In this document: piece after piece, positions 1 to 11,765 of the stretch | Numbering within the stretch: the first letter of the stretch is position 1 | How the letters are laid out: each line of letters opens with the position of its first letter | Assembly: GCA_003290165.1 (NCBI GenBank) | Contig: QNQO01002047.1 | Span: 1-64,000, forward strand | Reading direction: 5' to 3' | Source of the DNA: Berberis thunbergii | Taxonomy: Eukaryota > Streptophyta > Magnoliopsida > Ranunculales > Berberidaceae | Length of the DNA stretch: 64,000 nt | Notes under the pieces: model-generated | Databases searched by the model: none | What the model was told of the DNA's origin: nothing | Seen by the model: the letters and a program-made list of their open reading frames with translations, nothing else | Translations under genes and position numbers: made by a program

Positions 1-770
1 AAGTGATTTTGCTCGAGTGATGATATGTGGGATTCACATATCATTGCAACATCCAATAGTCATTTTCTTGTGGGATCCCTCTCAATTGAAATGTGCAGCT
101 ACACTTCTTTGTATTGCTTGATCGAACAAAATTATTTAACCTTTTGTCGTGCTTCCCTCCTTTCACACCCAAATAGATCATTTCCTTCCGTCTATAATTA
201 GCAGGTTTCGATTTAGTGATAATAACAACATGTTATAATCCCTATCAATGCCTTGGACCCAGCTATCAACGCAGACTTATGATAATACCTAACAATATAT
301 ATATAAACTTGTTAATAACACATATTTTAATAATATCATTTGAAAACTGGTGAAAACGAAAATACAAACTATCTTACCTCTTTCATAAAATAGTCACCAT
401 CATCGAGTACACTTCATTGATCTTTCTTCACTGTTAATATATCACTTCTATCATCGAATACCTTACCGTCACATTATCATCATCATTCTGCATAATGATT
501 CATTTTATAATTAGTTTCATATATTAAATTACATTTTTAATTTACTTAACAACAAAATGACGGTTACTTCTACATGGTTTGTCTCTTCCAAATATGCTTC
601 AACTAACTCTGGGTTCTAAACATAATTTATAGGCATGTCCATATTTATTACATCCATGAAAATGCATACGTACCAATTCATCAAACAATTATCTTGTAAA
701 ATACAATAAAAATTAAAATACGACCAAATAAAATTATCTTGTAAAATACAATTAAAAATTAAAAATCAAC
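1..770 (-). mobile_element. MULE (Mutator-like) remnant, N-terminal part
   Basis: From about position 118 to 710 this stretch is a near copy of 29,665-30,285, where it lies upstream of a recognisable Mutator-like transposase on the minus strand. The minus strand of 118-200 reads like the FAR1/MULE N-terminal DNA-binding segment, with frameshifts. No intact frame remains. The rest, 210-770, is AT-rich non-coding sequence shared with the second copy. The right edge abuts a truncated copia LTR near 771. The assignment rests on the partner copy. Confidence 0.5.
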
Positions 771-1080
771 AATTACCAAAGTTGAATCCACCCCTAATGG
801 GCTGGATCTCAACAATTCTCCCCATCCAGACCATTAGGGAAGAATCATCGCCTAATGATATTAGGCCATTCCAATGAGTACTCTACAGAACTCATGTTTT
901 TCTTTTGAAACTACTTTTGTCATCATGTACGGAAGGATTTTCACTAGTATGAATCTTTGCAACCTGGAAACAATTTTTCTCAAGCACATCACATATCCAG
1001 TGGTAACGTGTATCAATATCCTTGGTAAGTCTATGGTATGTGGCATTCTTACTCAACTCAATAGTATGTTGATAAAAAAT
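771..1080 (-). mobile_element. Copia-1 tail: truncated 3' LTR plus RNase H end (composite 1)
   Basis: On the minus strand, 861-1,080 encodes the end of a Ty1/copia RNase H domain, with ELSKNATYH, the KHIDTRYHWI-type signature (here DIDTRYHWI) and a damaged MMTKVV block. This is the Tnt1/Tork style of copia C terminus. Below it lies a purine-rich tract (about 815-830 on the minus strand), then about 44 bp of an LTR beginning TGTTGAGATCC. The rest of the LTR is lost against MULE sequence. The copia frame joins gypsy integrase directly at about 1,080. The same join occurs near 22,740 and 43,086. Confidence 0.75.
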
Positions 1081-4000
1081 GACTAAGGAATCGTGTGTCT
1101 CTGTCCGACACAATAGACATAGGAACTCCATGAAGATGATAAACTTCCCGAAAGTACAATTGAGCCATTCACTGCATTCGTCGTTTTCTTAAAGGCAATA
1201 AAGTGTGCTATTTTGGATAAACTATCAACGACTACAAAAATAGCATCCAAGCCGCGTTGGGTACGAGGAAGCCCCAACACGAAATCCATGCTAACATAAA
1301 TCCATGGCTGACTCGGGACAGGTAAAGGCATATACAACCCGACATTAGTTGCTTTGCCCTTTGAAACATGACAGATACGACAACCATTCAAAAATTTATA
1401 CACCTCTTGCGCATGGTTGGATAGAAGTAAGGACTCGAAACAAGTTGGTATGTCTTATCTCTCCCAAGATGCCCTTCCCCATGTAGTTCCTAAATGATCT
1501 TCAACCTGAGACTAGAGTTAGGCACACACAACTGGTTCCTTTGAAGAGAAAATTGTCATGAACCATGAAGTCTGAATGCTTGCCTGCCACTACATCCTCC
1601 ACCACAGTTGCAAAATATGGGTCAATATATAGTCAATAATTCACGGAAAGAATCAAAACCCAATACCTTGGTGCGCATAGTGGTGATTAAAGAAGACCGA
1701 CGACTAAGAGCATCAAACCACGCGATTCTGCACACCAGCCTTGTGCTTGAGGACAAACGTAAATTCTTGCAAATATGTAGCCCACTTGCCATGTCGAAAG
1801 GAGAGTTTTATCTTGAATATTAATATGCTTTAATGAATCATGATCAGAATATAAGACAAACTCGTTGTGTATCAAATAATGGCGCCAATGCTTTAATGCT
1901 TGGACTACTGCATAAAATTCCACATCATAGGTGCTGTAATTCAGTTTTGCTCCATGTAACTTCTCACTAAAAAAGGCAACTGGCTTGCCATGTTGACTTA
2001 AGACCGCGGCAATACCCACTTTGGAGGCATCGCAATGTAATTCGAACGGTTGAGAAAAATCAGGCAAAATAAGGATTGGCGATGAAATTAGCTTATCCTT
2101 GATCATGCAAAAGGCTGCGTATGCTGTTGCAGACCATGAGAATTGTCCAGCCTTCATACAATCGGTGATAGGTGCCATAATGGTGCTGAAATGCGGGATG
2201 AATCGACGATAGAAAAACGCTAGCCCGTGAAAGCTCTGCACCTCATGCAGGTTGGAAGGCGTTGACCACTGCCTGATTGCTTCCACCTTTGACTCATCCA
2301 TGGAAATGCCATCCTTGGAAACCATGTACCAAAGGAACAATACCCTATCGATCATGAATGAACACTTGTTGGCTGCTGCAAACAATCTCTCCCTGCATAA
2401 AATTGAAAGAACGTCTCGAAGATGCTGAATATGTAAGTCAGCATTAGCACTATAAATCAGTATATTGTCTAAATAAACAACCACAAATTGACCAATAAAA
2501 GGACGCAACACTTAGTTCATGATCCTCATAAAAGTACTTGGGGCATTAGAAAGACCGAAAGGCATCACCAGCCATTCGTATAGGCCCTCGCGCGTCGTGA
2601 AGGCTGTTTTCCATTCGTCTCCCAGACGAATCCAAATCTGATGGTAACCACTCTTAAGATCAATTTTACTGAACACCTTGGCTCCACATAGCTGATCCAA
2701 CAAGTCATCCAACCGAGGAATAGGAAAATGGTATTTGATTGTTATCTTATTTATGGCTCTACTATCGACACACATTCGCCAACTACCATCTTTTTTTTTT
2801 GGCGTGAGCAGTGTAGGTATTGCGCATGGACTGACTCTCCCGGATGAGACCCTTGGACAAAGTTCTTCTACCTGGCAACGAAGTTCCTCGTGTTCTTTCG
2901 GGCTCATACGGTAGTGTGGTCGATTAGGAAGGTATGAGCATGGCACCAAGTCAATTTGGTGTTGTATATCCCTGACTGGTGGTAACCCTTGCGGTAGGTC
3001 ACTAGGAAACACATCTTGGTACTCTTTAATCATAAGTTGCACAATCTCTGGAATGCCACTGCTAATCTGCTCATATTTTCCTATTAGTACGAATACCATC
3101 CCAGACTCTTCCATTTCACCCACAAATTTATTCATAGATAAGAGATTTGGTCCCTCCCCAACTGGTGGTTTAGGTGCGATCTCTTTGCTAGGCATGAGTA
3201 CAATTCGGGTAGCATCCCACATGAAACTATACGTATTCTTGTGCTCATCATACAAAACACTCCTATCAAGCTGGCAAGGTCTACCCAATAAAATATGGGA
3301 AATATCCATAGCGACAATATCACACCACACTTGATCTTTATACTTAGAGCCAATAGAAAAATTACTAATCATCGTTTCGAGACCGTTACCTCATTGCCCT
3401 TTTTAAGCCAGGAGAGCTTGTAGGGACTGGGATGTTGGATTGTATCCAACTTCAGCTTTCGGACAACCTCCTTTGCCACCACATTTTTGCAGCTGCCAAA
3501 ATGAATGACTAGGCAACAAATCTTCCCTCCAATGGTGCATGTAGAATGGAAGATGTTATTGCGAAGTCACGCATAACCCTCATTCTCCTTTGGCGTGAAA
3601 CATACTATTTGTATTACCAATGATTATCCTTGATCGCCCGATACATACTCCTCATGTGGTGGGTCATCACTATTGGTATCGAACACAGGTCCTTGGTCAA
3701 AGTTCCCGAACTGATTGTTGCTAAGGTCCTCGCCTTCCACGAACAACCCTTGCCTGCTCGAATGCTCTTCCTGCAGTTAGCTGTTCGGTGGCCTGGTTCT
3801 CCACATTTAAAGCACTTGGTGATAGAGGGCGAGGTTTGGTTGAACTGTCCAGCGGCAATGGGTTTATTGACAACACTATGTTGAACTGGAGCTCGGGTTG
3901 TGGACTGCGTGTTCACATGGTTTTGGCCAATTGCATTGTTGGCAGCACTCCATGAGAGGTTACTGACCCTCCTACTCAGCTATTTTTAAGATGTAACGCC

Positions 4001-4707
4001 CGCTGATGCGCTTCGAAGACTGAGAATGGGTTAAACAAGTTGAGAGTGTCCTGAAATTGTTGTGGCATCTCTGCAATGTACCGAGATACCAGCTATTCGT
4101 CTGTCTCTGCCAAGTCATTGCGCACTACTAACTGATAGAATTCTGTGGTGTATACATCGACTGATCTAGCACCTTGTCGGAGGTTTTGAAGACGTTGGTA
4201 CAATGCCCTCGTGTAGTTACGAGGTAGGAACGCCAAGCGCATATGCTTTTTAATTTTTCCCCACGAAACAAGTTTCGTTTTTCCATGTCGAGCTCGAGCA
4301 AGTCTGTGTTTCTGCCACCAAGAGGCAGCTCTCCCACGTAGGCTTGTTGCTATTAGTTGAACGCGCTTGCTGTCAAGAACCTCTTTAAATTCGAGAACCT
4401 CCTCGACGGTATTAACCCAATCAAGGAACTCTTCCGGCTGCAAACCCCATGGAATTCGGGTATTTCGACCTTTTCCTCCTTGGTCTATGCTCGACAAAGG
4501 GATTATCAAGGTCGTCACCGACATCTTCCTCCTCCACATAACGTGGGTTTGGGGGTGATTCTGTCGTTGGACAGTCAAGGTAGCCACTTGCTGTGACAGT
4601 GCCTCGAACCGTGCTTCAATTTTTTTTGCCAATCGCGCTATATCATCACGTTCGATTACCTCTTCTAGCGGAACTTCACGAACACCAGGACGTCTTCCAT
4701 GTGGCAT
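1081..4707 (-). pseudogene. Ty3/gypsy gag-pol pseudogene, composite 1
   Basis: Reading down the minus strand from an ATG at 4,707: Retrotrans_gag domain (LYQRLQNLRQGARSVD motif near 4,150-4,200), CCHC zinc knuckle CFKCGEPGHRTANC (near 3,800), aspartic protease region with [13 protein letters not shown] (near 3,270), reverse transcriptase with [12 protein letters not shown] and [11 protein letters not shown] (2,640-2,740), RNase H (1,850-2,050), the integrase zinc region and the first integrase Asp (MDFVLGLP, about 1,285). Stops and frameshifts break it at several places, for example near 4,095, 3,965, 3,610 and 2,513. The polymerase box reads YLDNILIYS, so the second catalytic Asp is Asn. The integrase ends at the copia join, losing the region that holds the third catalytic Glu. 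It is non-autonomous. Confidence 0.9.
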
Positions 4708-4726
4708 GGTGTAGGAAACGACACAG

Positions 4727-5280
4727 GCTTTGATACCAACTGATGTAGGGAACGTTTTTGAGGGATGAATTAAGCTAGGCGACGAACAAAACCTTCCACT
4801 GACTTGTTGATTCTCCAAGAAGAATACCAAGAACAATAGGGAAATAAACGCAGCAAGAGAAATTCTCTAGAACCGATCCAAAATTCTTATTATCAAAAAT
4901 CTGACTTTCTCCTATTACAATCACCAATTTATAAAAAAAAGAACACTAAACCTACCTGAAACAGGACTTTCTAAACTATAGTAAGGTTCCTATTTTAACC
5001 AAAATACTCCTAAGACTCTTGTACTTATTAATAAAGACATCCTAAAAGAAACGAAATTAAAAGACTAACAAAACAATTATTAGCAAAGATGCCAATAAGA
5101 GATTTGATGGAATCTGAATTAAAAACAGCAAGTCCCTGCTGGGCCATTGTTAATTATTCCAGTCTTTCCTATTTGCGTGGACTTCTTTTGATCATACCGT
5201 ACGAATACTCTATTGCACTTTGTTGCACTGCATTAGATCTAGAACTGTATCATAGTCTTCAAGAAAGCAACCTATAGTCA
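4727..5280 (-). mobile_element. Gypsy 5' LTR and primer-binding site, composite 1
   Basis: On the minus strand the sequence TTGGTATCAAAGC just above gag (plus 4,727-4,739) is a primer-binding site matching the 3' end of initiator tRNA-Met with one change. The LTR runs from TGATGTAGGG at 4,741 (its 3' end on the element strand) to about 5,280, roughly 540 bp, with a TATA-like TTTATAAATT near 4,930. The far boundary at ..TATAGTCA is inferred: copia coding sequence starts there in all four copies (5,280; 26,944; 56,284; 60,455). The LTR seems to sit inside that copia. Short open frames inside it are fortuitous. Confidence 0.65.
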
Positions 5281-5671
5281 CACTCTCAACCACTAAGACA
5301 GAGTTCGTGGCCGCAGCTGGTTGTGCTAGCCAAGCGATTTGGATGAAGAGGGTACTTGAGAAACTGAGTCTGGAGAAAAGCAAGTGTACTACAATTTTTT
5401 GTGATAATAGTTCCACAATTAAACTATCAAAAAATCTTGTGTTACATGGACGAAGCAAGCACATTGATGTGCGTTTCCACTTTCTTCATGATCTCACACG
5501 AGGAGTAGTTAAGCTGACATATTGTGAAACACAAGATCAGCTGTCAGATGTGATGACAAAGCCCCTCACAGTGGAAGCGTTTCAGAAATTCCGGAGTCAG
5601 TTGGGACTTGGGAGTTTGCCAGGTTCTTGAATTAAACTAGTTGCAGCTGAGAACTAGTTTAAGGGAGGGAA
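5281..5671 (+). pseudogene. Copia-2 RNase H C-terminal fragment
   Basis: The plus strand encodes the C-terminal part of a Ty1/copia RNase H: TLSTTEAEFVAAAGCA-like start (with TKTEFVAAAG in this copy), CDNSSTIKLSKN, the GRSKHIDVRFHFLHDL signature and DVMTKPL. It ends with a stop near 5,630, followed by the polypurine tract AAGGGAGGGAA at 5,661-5,671. It differs from copia-1 of the same composite in sequence and strand. The upstream polyprotein is missing because the gypsy LTR takes its place. Confidence 0.85.
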
Positions 5672-5911
5672 TGAAGAGAAATTTTAGGTTTTTGTTTTTA
5701 GTCAAGTCTTTGTATTTAGTTTGAATAAGTACTAGTAGGTCCTAGTCTTTAGGATATGGGTTTAGTGTCCCTTATTCTTTGCTAATTGTTCATCACGTTT
5801 GCTAGTCTTGAGCTGGTTTTCCTCTTTCTGTTAACAATGTAAATGGCTATTTATAAGCCTAAATTGCACAATAAGATATGTCATCTTTTCAAAATTGTTC
5901 AGCATCTTTCA
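5672..5911 (+). mobile_element. Copia-2 3' LTR
   Basis: The LTR begins TGAAGAGAAATT directly after the polypurine tract and probably ends at ..CATCTTTCA, giving 240 bp. A TATA-like GGCTATTTATAAGCC lies near 5,848. A copy at 60,839-61,078 is also 240 bp, and one at about 27,329-27,568 has lost its initial TG. The 3' end is inferred from the CA dinucleotide; no target duplication can be checked because the left half of the element is absent. Confidence 0.6.
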
Positions 5912-7150
5912 TCATTTGTTTTCTATTGCTAATAGTTTTTTTTTGGAAAGCAAAAATGATAAACCTTAAACCACTATACCAACAAAGACATGTGTTGCTA
6001 TTGCTAATAGTTTTATTGGGAAAATTTTCCAAAAGTGAAGGAAGAAGAGAGATTGATGATGACTGCTACTGTTTTTATTATGAAACCTGTACGTTTTCTT
6101 AGGGTGGGAGAAAAAAATTTCTGTTTTTACTTACTTTTATGTAGTTTTTTTTCTTCAAAACAAACACAATTATTTTAGGCGTATAATAATTAATAAAATG
6201 TAGGTAAGTATATATATTAACTATGTTTGATTTAAAATTAATTTTTATTTGGTGACAAATCCAAATTTAAAATTCAGATTGTATAGGGTGTGGTATGTTG
6301 ATTAAAATATATAAACTGAATTGAAGGCATTTTTTTAGCTAATAAAAACTGAAGGCAATTTTTAAGTATATCCGACCTATTTGTGAGCTTGCCCAGAATA
6401 TATGAATGTATGATACTCATATCTTCTTTCTAACAACCTCTCTGTATAATATAATACAAATCGAATTTCTTATGGACACGCTTAGTAATTACTGCAGTCA
6501 ATCTTTCTACAAAACCAAGATCAGCAAAACCAGATCACCATGTAATACATCTACATTCAATTCCACTTCGTGTATTTTGCAAGCATACTTAAGAATGTCA
6601 TGGCCATTTTTATAAACAACCTTCATTGTCGAATCTCATATTTGATAACTCATATGGTATCACTTGTTATCACTATATTCCTGTCTTATTACCCAAAAAA
6701 GAAGCCCACTTCATTAAATACTTATAATAATGAAACCATGAACTTGCAATCTTACATACACTTTCCAACACATCTCATCATATACAAATAATTTCTTAGG
6801 TCCTCCGGAAAGGACTTTAATCAAAATGCTCGAACTCTACACCTGGTAGAAGCTTGCAAAGTGGTCAGCTGCACGATCAATGTCTTTGCCTATGCACAAT
6901 ATTGAATTTATATAGTTCACCGATTCCATGCCACAATAACTGATCGGAGTTTCATGTTGTCCACAGGGTTATTAAGACCTAGTTCAACTCTTTGGAGCAA
7001 TAGCAATGAATGAAAGAAAAATGGCCAGTGCCTGCAATTATCACATTAGGTTTTGAATATCTTGTAATAGCATTCTGAGAAAAATTTTGCTCTTTTTGGA
7101 TACAACAGATTCACAAATATTGTTTATTGGCATTTCTAGGAGCTAAAGGC
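5912..7150. repeat. Duplicated intergenic block (partial MIR395 unit, no hairpin)
   Basis: AT-rich, no credible coding frame. It recurs, with gaps, at 8,950-9,490, 27,569-28,115 (left part only), 56,690-57,060 and 61,079-62,360. In the 57 and 62 kb copies the block leads into a MIR395 hairpin; here the sequence passes at 7,151 into SINE-like DNA, so the hairpin part has been lost or was never joined. Confidence 0.65.
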
Positions 7151-7151
7151 T

Positions 7152-7325
7152 GAGGGGCATCCGAATCTCCCTCATGAGCTACTAATTGTAGTTATATCCC
7201 TAACTGAACTAGCTCAGCTGGTAAGACTTGTAACAGATGATATGACAAGTCCGAGGTTCGTACCCTACCAAAGGCATTTATACAAGTCTACCTTGCCACT
7301 AAAAACCGTGTTGCCCTGAAAAAAT
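7152..7325 (+). mobile_element. tRNA-derived SINE-like element, uninterrupted copy
   Basis: The segment contains an A-box-like TAGCTCAGCTGGTAAGA (7,212-7,228) and, about 35 bp on, a B-box-like GAGGTTCGTACCC (7,252-7,264), the internal Pol III promoter layout of tRNA-derived SINEs. Three other copies (10,729, 58,346 and 63,643) carry an LTR inserted at the same CAAAG site, so this is the empty-site version. No clear poly-A tail or target duplication was seen. Confidence 0.5.
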
Positions 7326-7857
7326 GTATTTAGTTAATTCCATTTTCCTAATAACTAGTCAGGATGACAATTTTTGTTTCCGATGTGATTTAAATAAAAA
7401 CCAAAATTTATAGATCATGATGCAATAAAAGTATGTATCTACCCGAGGCCCGGATGGAAGGCCCAAGTTGCAGGTGTTTAAGTTGGGAACAATATCGTGC
7501 TATGTATAGTGGACCTAGGTGTGCGCTCAGCACGCCAACTCGAGGAGGAGGTGTACTTCGAGATGTAGCAGACCAGTAGATGGATTGTAATTAGATGTGT
7601 GATGATTCGCGCCAAAACTTGAATTTGTGATATTACTCTTAATTTTATACGAGGAATGGGAATTTCATTATTATTACTACTACTTGTTTTTATCAAAGAT
7701 CAAGCTTTAATTTGATATCGGATTGGATATGAATTATGCCCAGATGTTATATTTGAAGTACTTACAGCTTTTAGTGTTTAGAGATGAGCCAGAGAATATT
7801 CTTTTACACAGAACACCTACTTTATCAGCAAAGACTTAAAATAAGTTGGGCTTCTAT
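7326..7857. other. Non-coding stretch, nothing recognised
   Basis: The first 100 bp also follow the SINE copies at 11,450, 56,500 and 59,095. The remainder (7,420-7,857) is unique in this window and has no credible gene. It ends with TCTAT at 7,853-7,857, the target duplication of the following solo LTR. Confidence 0.4.
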
Positions 7858-8574
7858 TGTGGGATTTCGTGGACAATTTCAATCCGTAGAGTTTGAAATG
7901 GAATAGAATTGCTATATATGTGACAGAATACAGATCTTATAAAATATGATCCATATTCTATAGGGATTTCTATTCTTATTCAGAAGTCAGATACAGATCA
8001 GGCGTACATGTTTTCTTTTGTATTCAAACAAGGACACAGATGGGTTTTCAGGTCCTAGTAGGACTCAAAATAGGAAGCAATGATTGCTATAAATATCAGC
8101 CTATTCCAGGGATTATTTATTGTATTTTCTGAGGCAGAAAACAGGGTATTGGGGCTAGTTTTTATCGAGAGAAAACATAATATTGGGGCTGTTTTTATTG
8201 ACAGAAAACAGGAGTTTATTCGGAGCCATTGATCACAGTTTTCAAGGTAAGGTTTGAGTATTACCAAGGCAGAAAACTGAAGAGAATCTGCCGATTTTTC
8301 TTTGTATCGAAAGTGTAGGGAAGAACGGTACAATCCGTGAGTATAACGGATTACTTTCAGATTGAGAGTTGAGAGAACTGAAAACTGTTCTCAAGAGTTT
8401 GTATTTCTCAGATTACTCTTTCATAATAAAGAAGCTCGTCGTTGTCCCGTGGATGTAGGCACATTGCCGAACCACGTATATCTTGTCTATTTACTGTTAC
8501 TGATTGCTAGACTCTTACTTTTACTTGCAAGTACCAATTAGGTTTGGGCGTGTTTCGAGGATAATCATACAACA
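7858..8574 (+). mobile_element. Copia-type solo LTR, 717 bp
   Basis: It starts TGTGGGATTTCG and ends ..CATACAACA, flanked by the same 5 bases TCTAT (7,853-7,857 and 8,575-8,579). The interior has the copia U5 style GTGGATGTAGGCACATTGCCGAACC segment (split here: GTGGATGTAGG, then CACATTGCCGAACCACG) near 8,451-8,480 and an AATAAAG polyadenylation-like signal near 8,423. No internal coding sequence is present, so it is a solo LTR left by recombination between two LTRs. Confidence 0.85.
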
Positions 8575-9989
8575 TCTATGTGGATGATTCCCTTACTTTT
8601 GGTACCATTTACACATAGCAAGAAACAACAAATAATTTTTTTGAAATTCCTAACCCATATTAATTGAAAATCTTCAATACTTTTTCATGGCGCTACAGAT
8701 ATCTTCAACAAAACTGAGTGACATAAACATCAGAATGGATTATAGACAAAAATTTGATAGGGCAATCAGAATGATAGGGAGACACCTCCTTCTATTGAAA
8801 CTCTCCTAGAGTAAAAGACCAGGAAATACAGATTGAAGGAATGTTTTATTTGGGCAATTTTCCGAAAGTGAAGGAAGAAGAGAGATTGGAGCATGAGTTT
8901 GATGATGAGTTTGGGAAATTACCCAAAAAAGAAGCCCACTTCATTAAATACTTATAAACAACCTTCATTGTCGAATCTCATATTTCATGATAACTCATAT
9001 GGTATCACTTGTTATCACTATATTCCTGTCTTATTACCCAAAAAAGAAGCCCACTTCATTAAATACTTATAATAATGAAACCATGAACTTGCAATCTTAC
9101 ATACACTTTCCAATACATCTCATCATATATAAATTTCTTAGGTCCTCCGGAAATGTCTTTAATCAAAATGCTCGAACTCTACCCCTGGTAGAAGCTTGCA
9201 AAGTGGTCAGCCACGATCAGTGTCTTTGTCTATGCACAATATTGAATTCATATAGTTGACCGATTCCATGCCACAATAACTGATCAGAGTTTCATGTTGT
9301 CCACAGGGTTATTAAGACCTAGTTCAACTCTTTGGAGCAATAGCAATGAATGAAAGAAAAATGGCCAGTGCCTGCAATTATCACATTAGGTTTTGAATAT
9401 CTTGTAATAGCATTCTGAGAAAATTTTTGCTCTTTTTGGATACAACAGATTCACAAATATTGTTTATTGGCATTTCTAGGAGCTAAAGGCGGAGGCATTA
9501 ATTCACCCCCAATGGGCTTCTAATCATTGTAAACAGACCGCTTGTAAACCTAAGGATGTTTTTCCATGGGAATTCTACTTTGTAGAAGAAACTCAACATC
9601 TATTGAAGTTTCAAGAAGGAACATATTACTCATGAAGGACTAGTTAACACACATTGATAAAACTCAAGAGTCACAAACGAGAAAAAATCTGTTAGTGTGC
9701 GTTTGTGTCAGCCATTAAGCATGATATACTCTCTAATGTTACAAAGATTGCCTACAGAGCCTAGCGAGAGGGCCGACACACTCTTTCTTAATGAGTGCTT
9801 ACTGCAGCTATTAATTAGGCCTGTAAAGTTTACAAATAGTAGTACAAGTTTATACTAACAGTACAGTTATTAGGACAAAATACACTGATGAAGGATGCTC
9901 TACATGAAAGAAATTAAGAAACTTTATATACAGATACTACCCATGCAACTTATGGAGGATCATTATACCCATGCAACAATGTAATATCA
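8575..9989. repeat. MIR395-unit block, copy 2 (flank of hairpin 1)
   Basis: From about 8,950 this matches 6,640-7,150, then 9,560-9,860 matches 57,180-57,480 and 62,470-62,770. In those two copies the latter part is open for 96 codons; here it has stops and indels, and no known protein resembles it. The block leads directly into the first MIR395 hairpin. Between 8,575 and 8,950 nothing was recognised. Confidence 0.6.
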
Positions 9990-10100
9990 GGTGGCACCAG
10001 GAGTTCCCCCAAACACTTCAGTAACTATAATTGTTCTACTCTTCTTAGTAGTGAAACAGAAGTGGTACTGAAGGTATTAAGGGAACTCTAGGGGACACCT
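9990..10100 (-). ncRNA. MIR395: MIR395 precursor 1
   Basis: On the minus strand the 3' arm at 10,021-10,001 is an exact 21-nt miR395, beginning CTGAAGTGTTTGGGGGAAC. The 5' arm (10,090-10,066) is its partial complement, GAGTTCCCTTAATACCTTC, and the two pair across a loop of about 40 nt. The stem extends outward through GGTGTCCCC / CCTGGTGCC. Placement on the 3' arm with a mismatched star is the family's usual layout. miR395 is known to target ATP sulfurylase and the SULTR2;1-type sulfate transporter under sulfate starvation. A TATA box lies upstream at 10,175-10,185. Confidence 0.92.
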
Positions 10101-10174
10101 CATGTATTGGGTACCCTTAATTTCTAGCTCTTGATCTAGTGACTGTTTTGGTTAACAAGGAAAACCGCACAACA

Positions 10175-10185
10175 GTTTATATAGC
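10175..10185 (-). promoter_or_regulatory. TATA box of MIR395 precursor 1
   Basis: The minus strand reads GCTATATAAAC about 75 bp upstream of the hairpin. The same element stands at matching distances before the other five hairpins, which supports its use as the core promoter. Confidence 0.6.
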
Positions 10186-10728
10186 AAGTCACTTGGTGAT
10201 ATACCTTTGGCACACTTGGTTGTAACTAGTGGCCTTCGGAATAGGGACCAATTTTGCATGAAGAGATCATCCAGGAGATAACCTATGTACATTGAACCTA
10301 GACTTGTTTGTAGATGTGAATATGGGGGGTGGTATAGAGAATCAAACAACTGAGTGACCAAAAGGTCTGTGGGATACCATATATATCTCTATATCCTGAC
10401 CTTTCCTCTTGACTCACTTCCATCAACTTTTTCATGTAAAGTCTCAAAAATATGTATTTCTTTTGTTAAATTTGGGAAATTTTTCTTCTTAAAAGGAAAA
10501 GAAGATAAGGCATATTTTACAGATATTATAGACAAATTCCAAGAACAACAAGGAAAGTCGTTTCTTATAAGATATCATTGGATAACTAGTTGTTTGTTAT
10601 AAAGTATCATAATACAATCGCGATCAATTTAATTGAACTGGTAAATACAAATTTGTGTCAATTTTTTTTGTTAATGCGCCTTGAAAATGATAACTAGGCT
10701 TTTTCTTAATACAGTGTGAATTATAATA
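10186..10728. repeat. MIR395 upstream region, copy 1
   Basis: This non-coding sequence upstream of the hairpin (minus strand) is well conserved at 57,808-58,345 and 63,101-63,642. It is the likely promoter-proximal region. No gene was found in it. Confidence 0.55.
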
Positions 10729-11450
10729 GAGGGGCATCCGAATCTCCCTCATGAGCTGCTAATTGTAGTTATATCCCTAACTAAACTAGCTCAGCTAGTA
10801 AGACTTGTAGCAGATGATATTACAAGTCCGAGGTTCATACCTTGCCAAAGTGATGCAGGAGGATCCGAGTCAGATGATACTGAGCTATCAGATAGCACAT
10901 TATTAACACTAAAATATCTCGAATTAGCATATCAGCGCAAGAATGGCAGGAAATCATAATTCTATTTCAAATTTGGCAATTTAGGGTGCGTTTTAGTATT
11001 TTGGCCATAACTTTGGCTACGCTCGTTGCACATCTTTCCGAAGCCAAAATCCACCGTTTCCCCATTCGAATCCACAAATTTAGTAGTTTATTTCCCTTTA
11101 TAGTAATATTTCAATTATTGCTTAGGAAGTGATTCTGAACCCAATTTGGGCCAAATTTCTGGCAGTATATTTCTTTTATTACGTATTTTGTTTTAGCATG
11201 ATTATTGGGGTGTTGCCATTTTAGGTAAAATTTCAACATTGATGAGTTTTAGCTATAAAGCCCGGCTTGTATTAGAGTAATTTGATTAAACATTAGAGTT
11301 ATTTTCTCTATTTTTTTGAGGTAATCTTCTTGTGTTCTTCCCTGTCAATTATCTGTTGCTATTAGCCTGCAGAATAATCGTTATTCTGCCCGGCGTCACA
11401 AAGGCATTTATACAAGTCTACCCTGCCACTAAAAACCATGTTGCCCTAAA
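10729..11450 (+). mobile_element. SINE-like element split by a solo LTR
   Basis: The A-box-like TAGCTCAGCTAGTAAGA and B-box-like GAGGTTCATACC lie at 10,788-10,845. The element is interrupted after CAAAG (10,846-10,850) by an LTR and resumes at 11,399 with CAAAGGCATTTATACAAG. Compare the unbroken copy at 7,152-7,325. Confidence 0.55.
10851..11398 (+). mobile_element. Solo LTR, 548 bp
   Basis: It starts TGATGCAGGAGG and ends ..CCCGGCGTCA, with 5-bp target duplications CAAAG on both sides (10,846-10,850; 11,399-11,403). A TATA-like AGCTATAAAGCCC lies near 11,252. The same LTR occupies the identical site at 58,464-59,034 and begins at 63,761, and a truncated inverted copy is at 16,754-17,014. 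The retrotransposon family could not be fixed without internal sequence. Confidence 0.88.
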
Positions 11451-11676
11451 AAATGTATTTATTTAATTCCATTTTCCTAATAACTAGTCAGGATGACAGT
11501 TTTTGTTTCCGATGTGATTTAAATAAAAACCAAATCTTACATATCATGATGCAATCAAAGTATGTATTTACTGTTCAATCAAATTAATCCCTAGAATATT
11601 GTTTTGGCAGAGCTGATCCAACAAAGTCGTAGTAATCATTTATTATGCAATCTATTGACTATATACAATTTGCCAA

Positions 11677-11765
11677 AGGTGTGATGGCTCAGTGGTTGAG
11701 CAATGGCGAATGGCATCACTAGGTCACAGGGTCGACTCACGCACATTTCCCAATGTAAATTTCTC
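11677..11765 (+). mobile_element. Second SINE-like element
   Basis: An A-box-like TGGCTCAGTGGTTGAGC and a B-box-like CACAGGGTCGACTCAC stand about 35 bp apart, as in tRNA-derived SINEs. The first few bases of this segment also precede the gypsy fragment at 59,325. Boundaries are uncertain. Confidence 0.35.

Noticed and set aside
5089..5277. Repeated plus-strand frame of about 62 codons (also 26,753; 56,093; 60,264)
   Set aside because: It lies inside the gypsy LTR on the opposite strand, resembles no protein, and is conserved only because the LTRs are recent duplicates.
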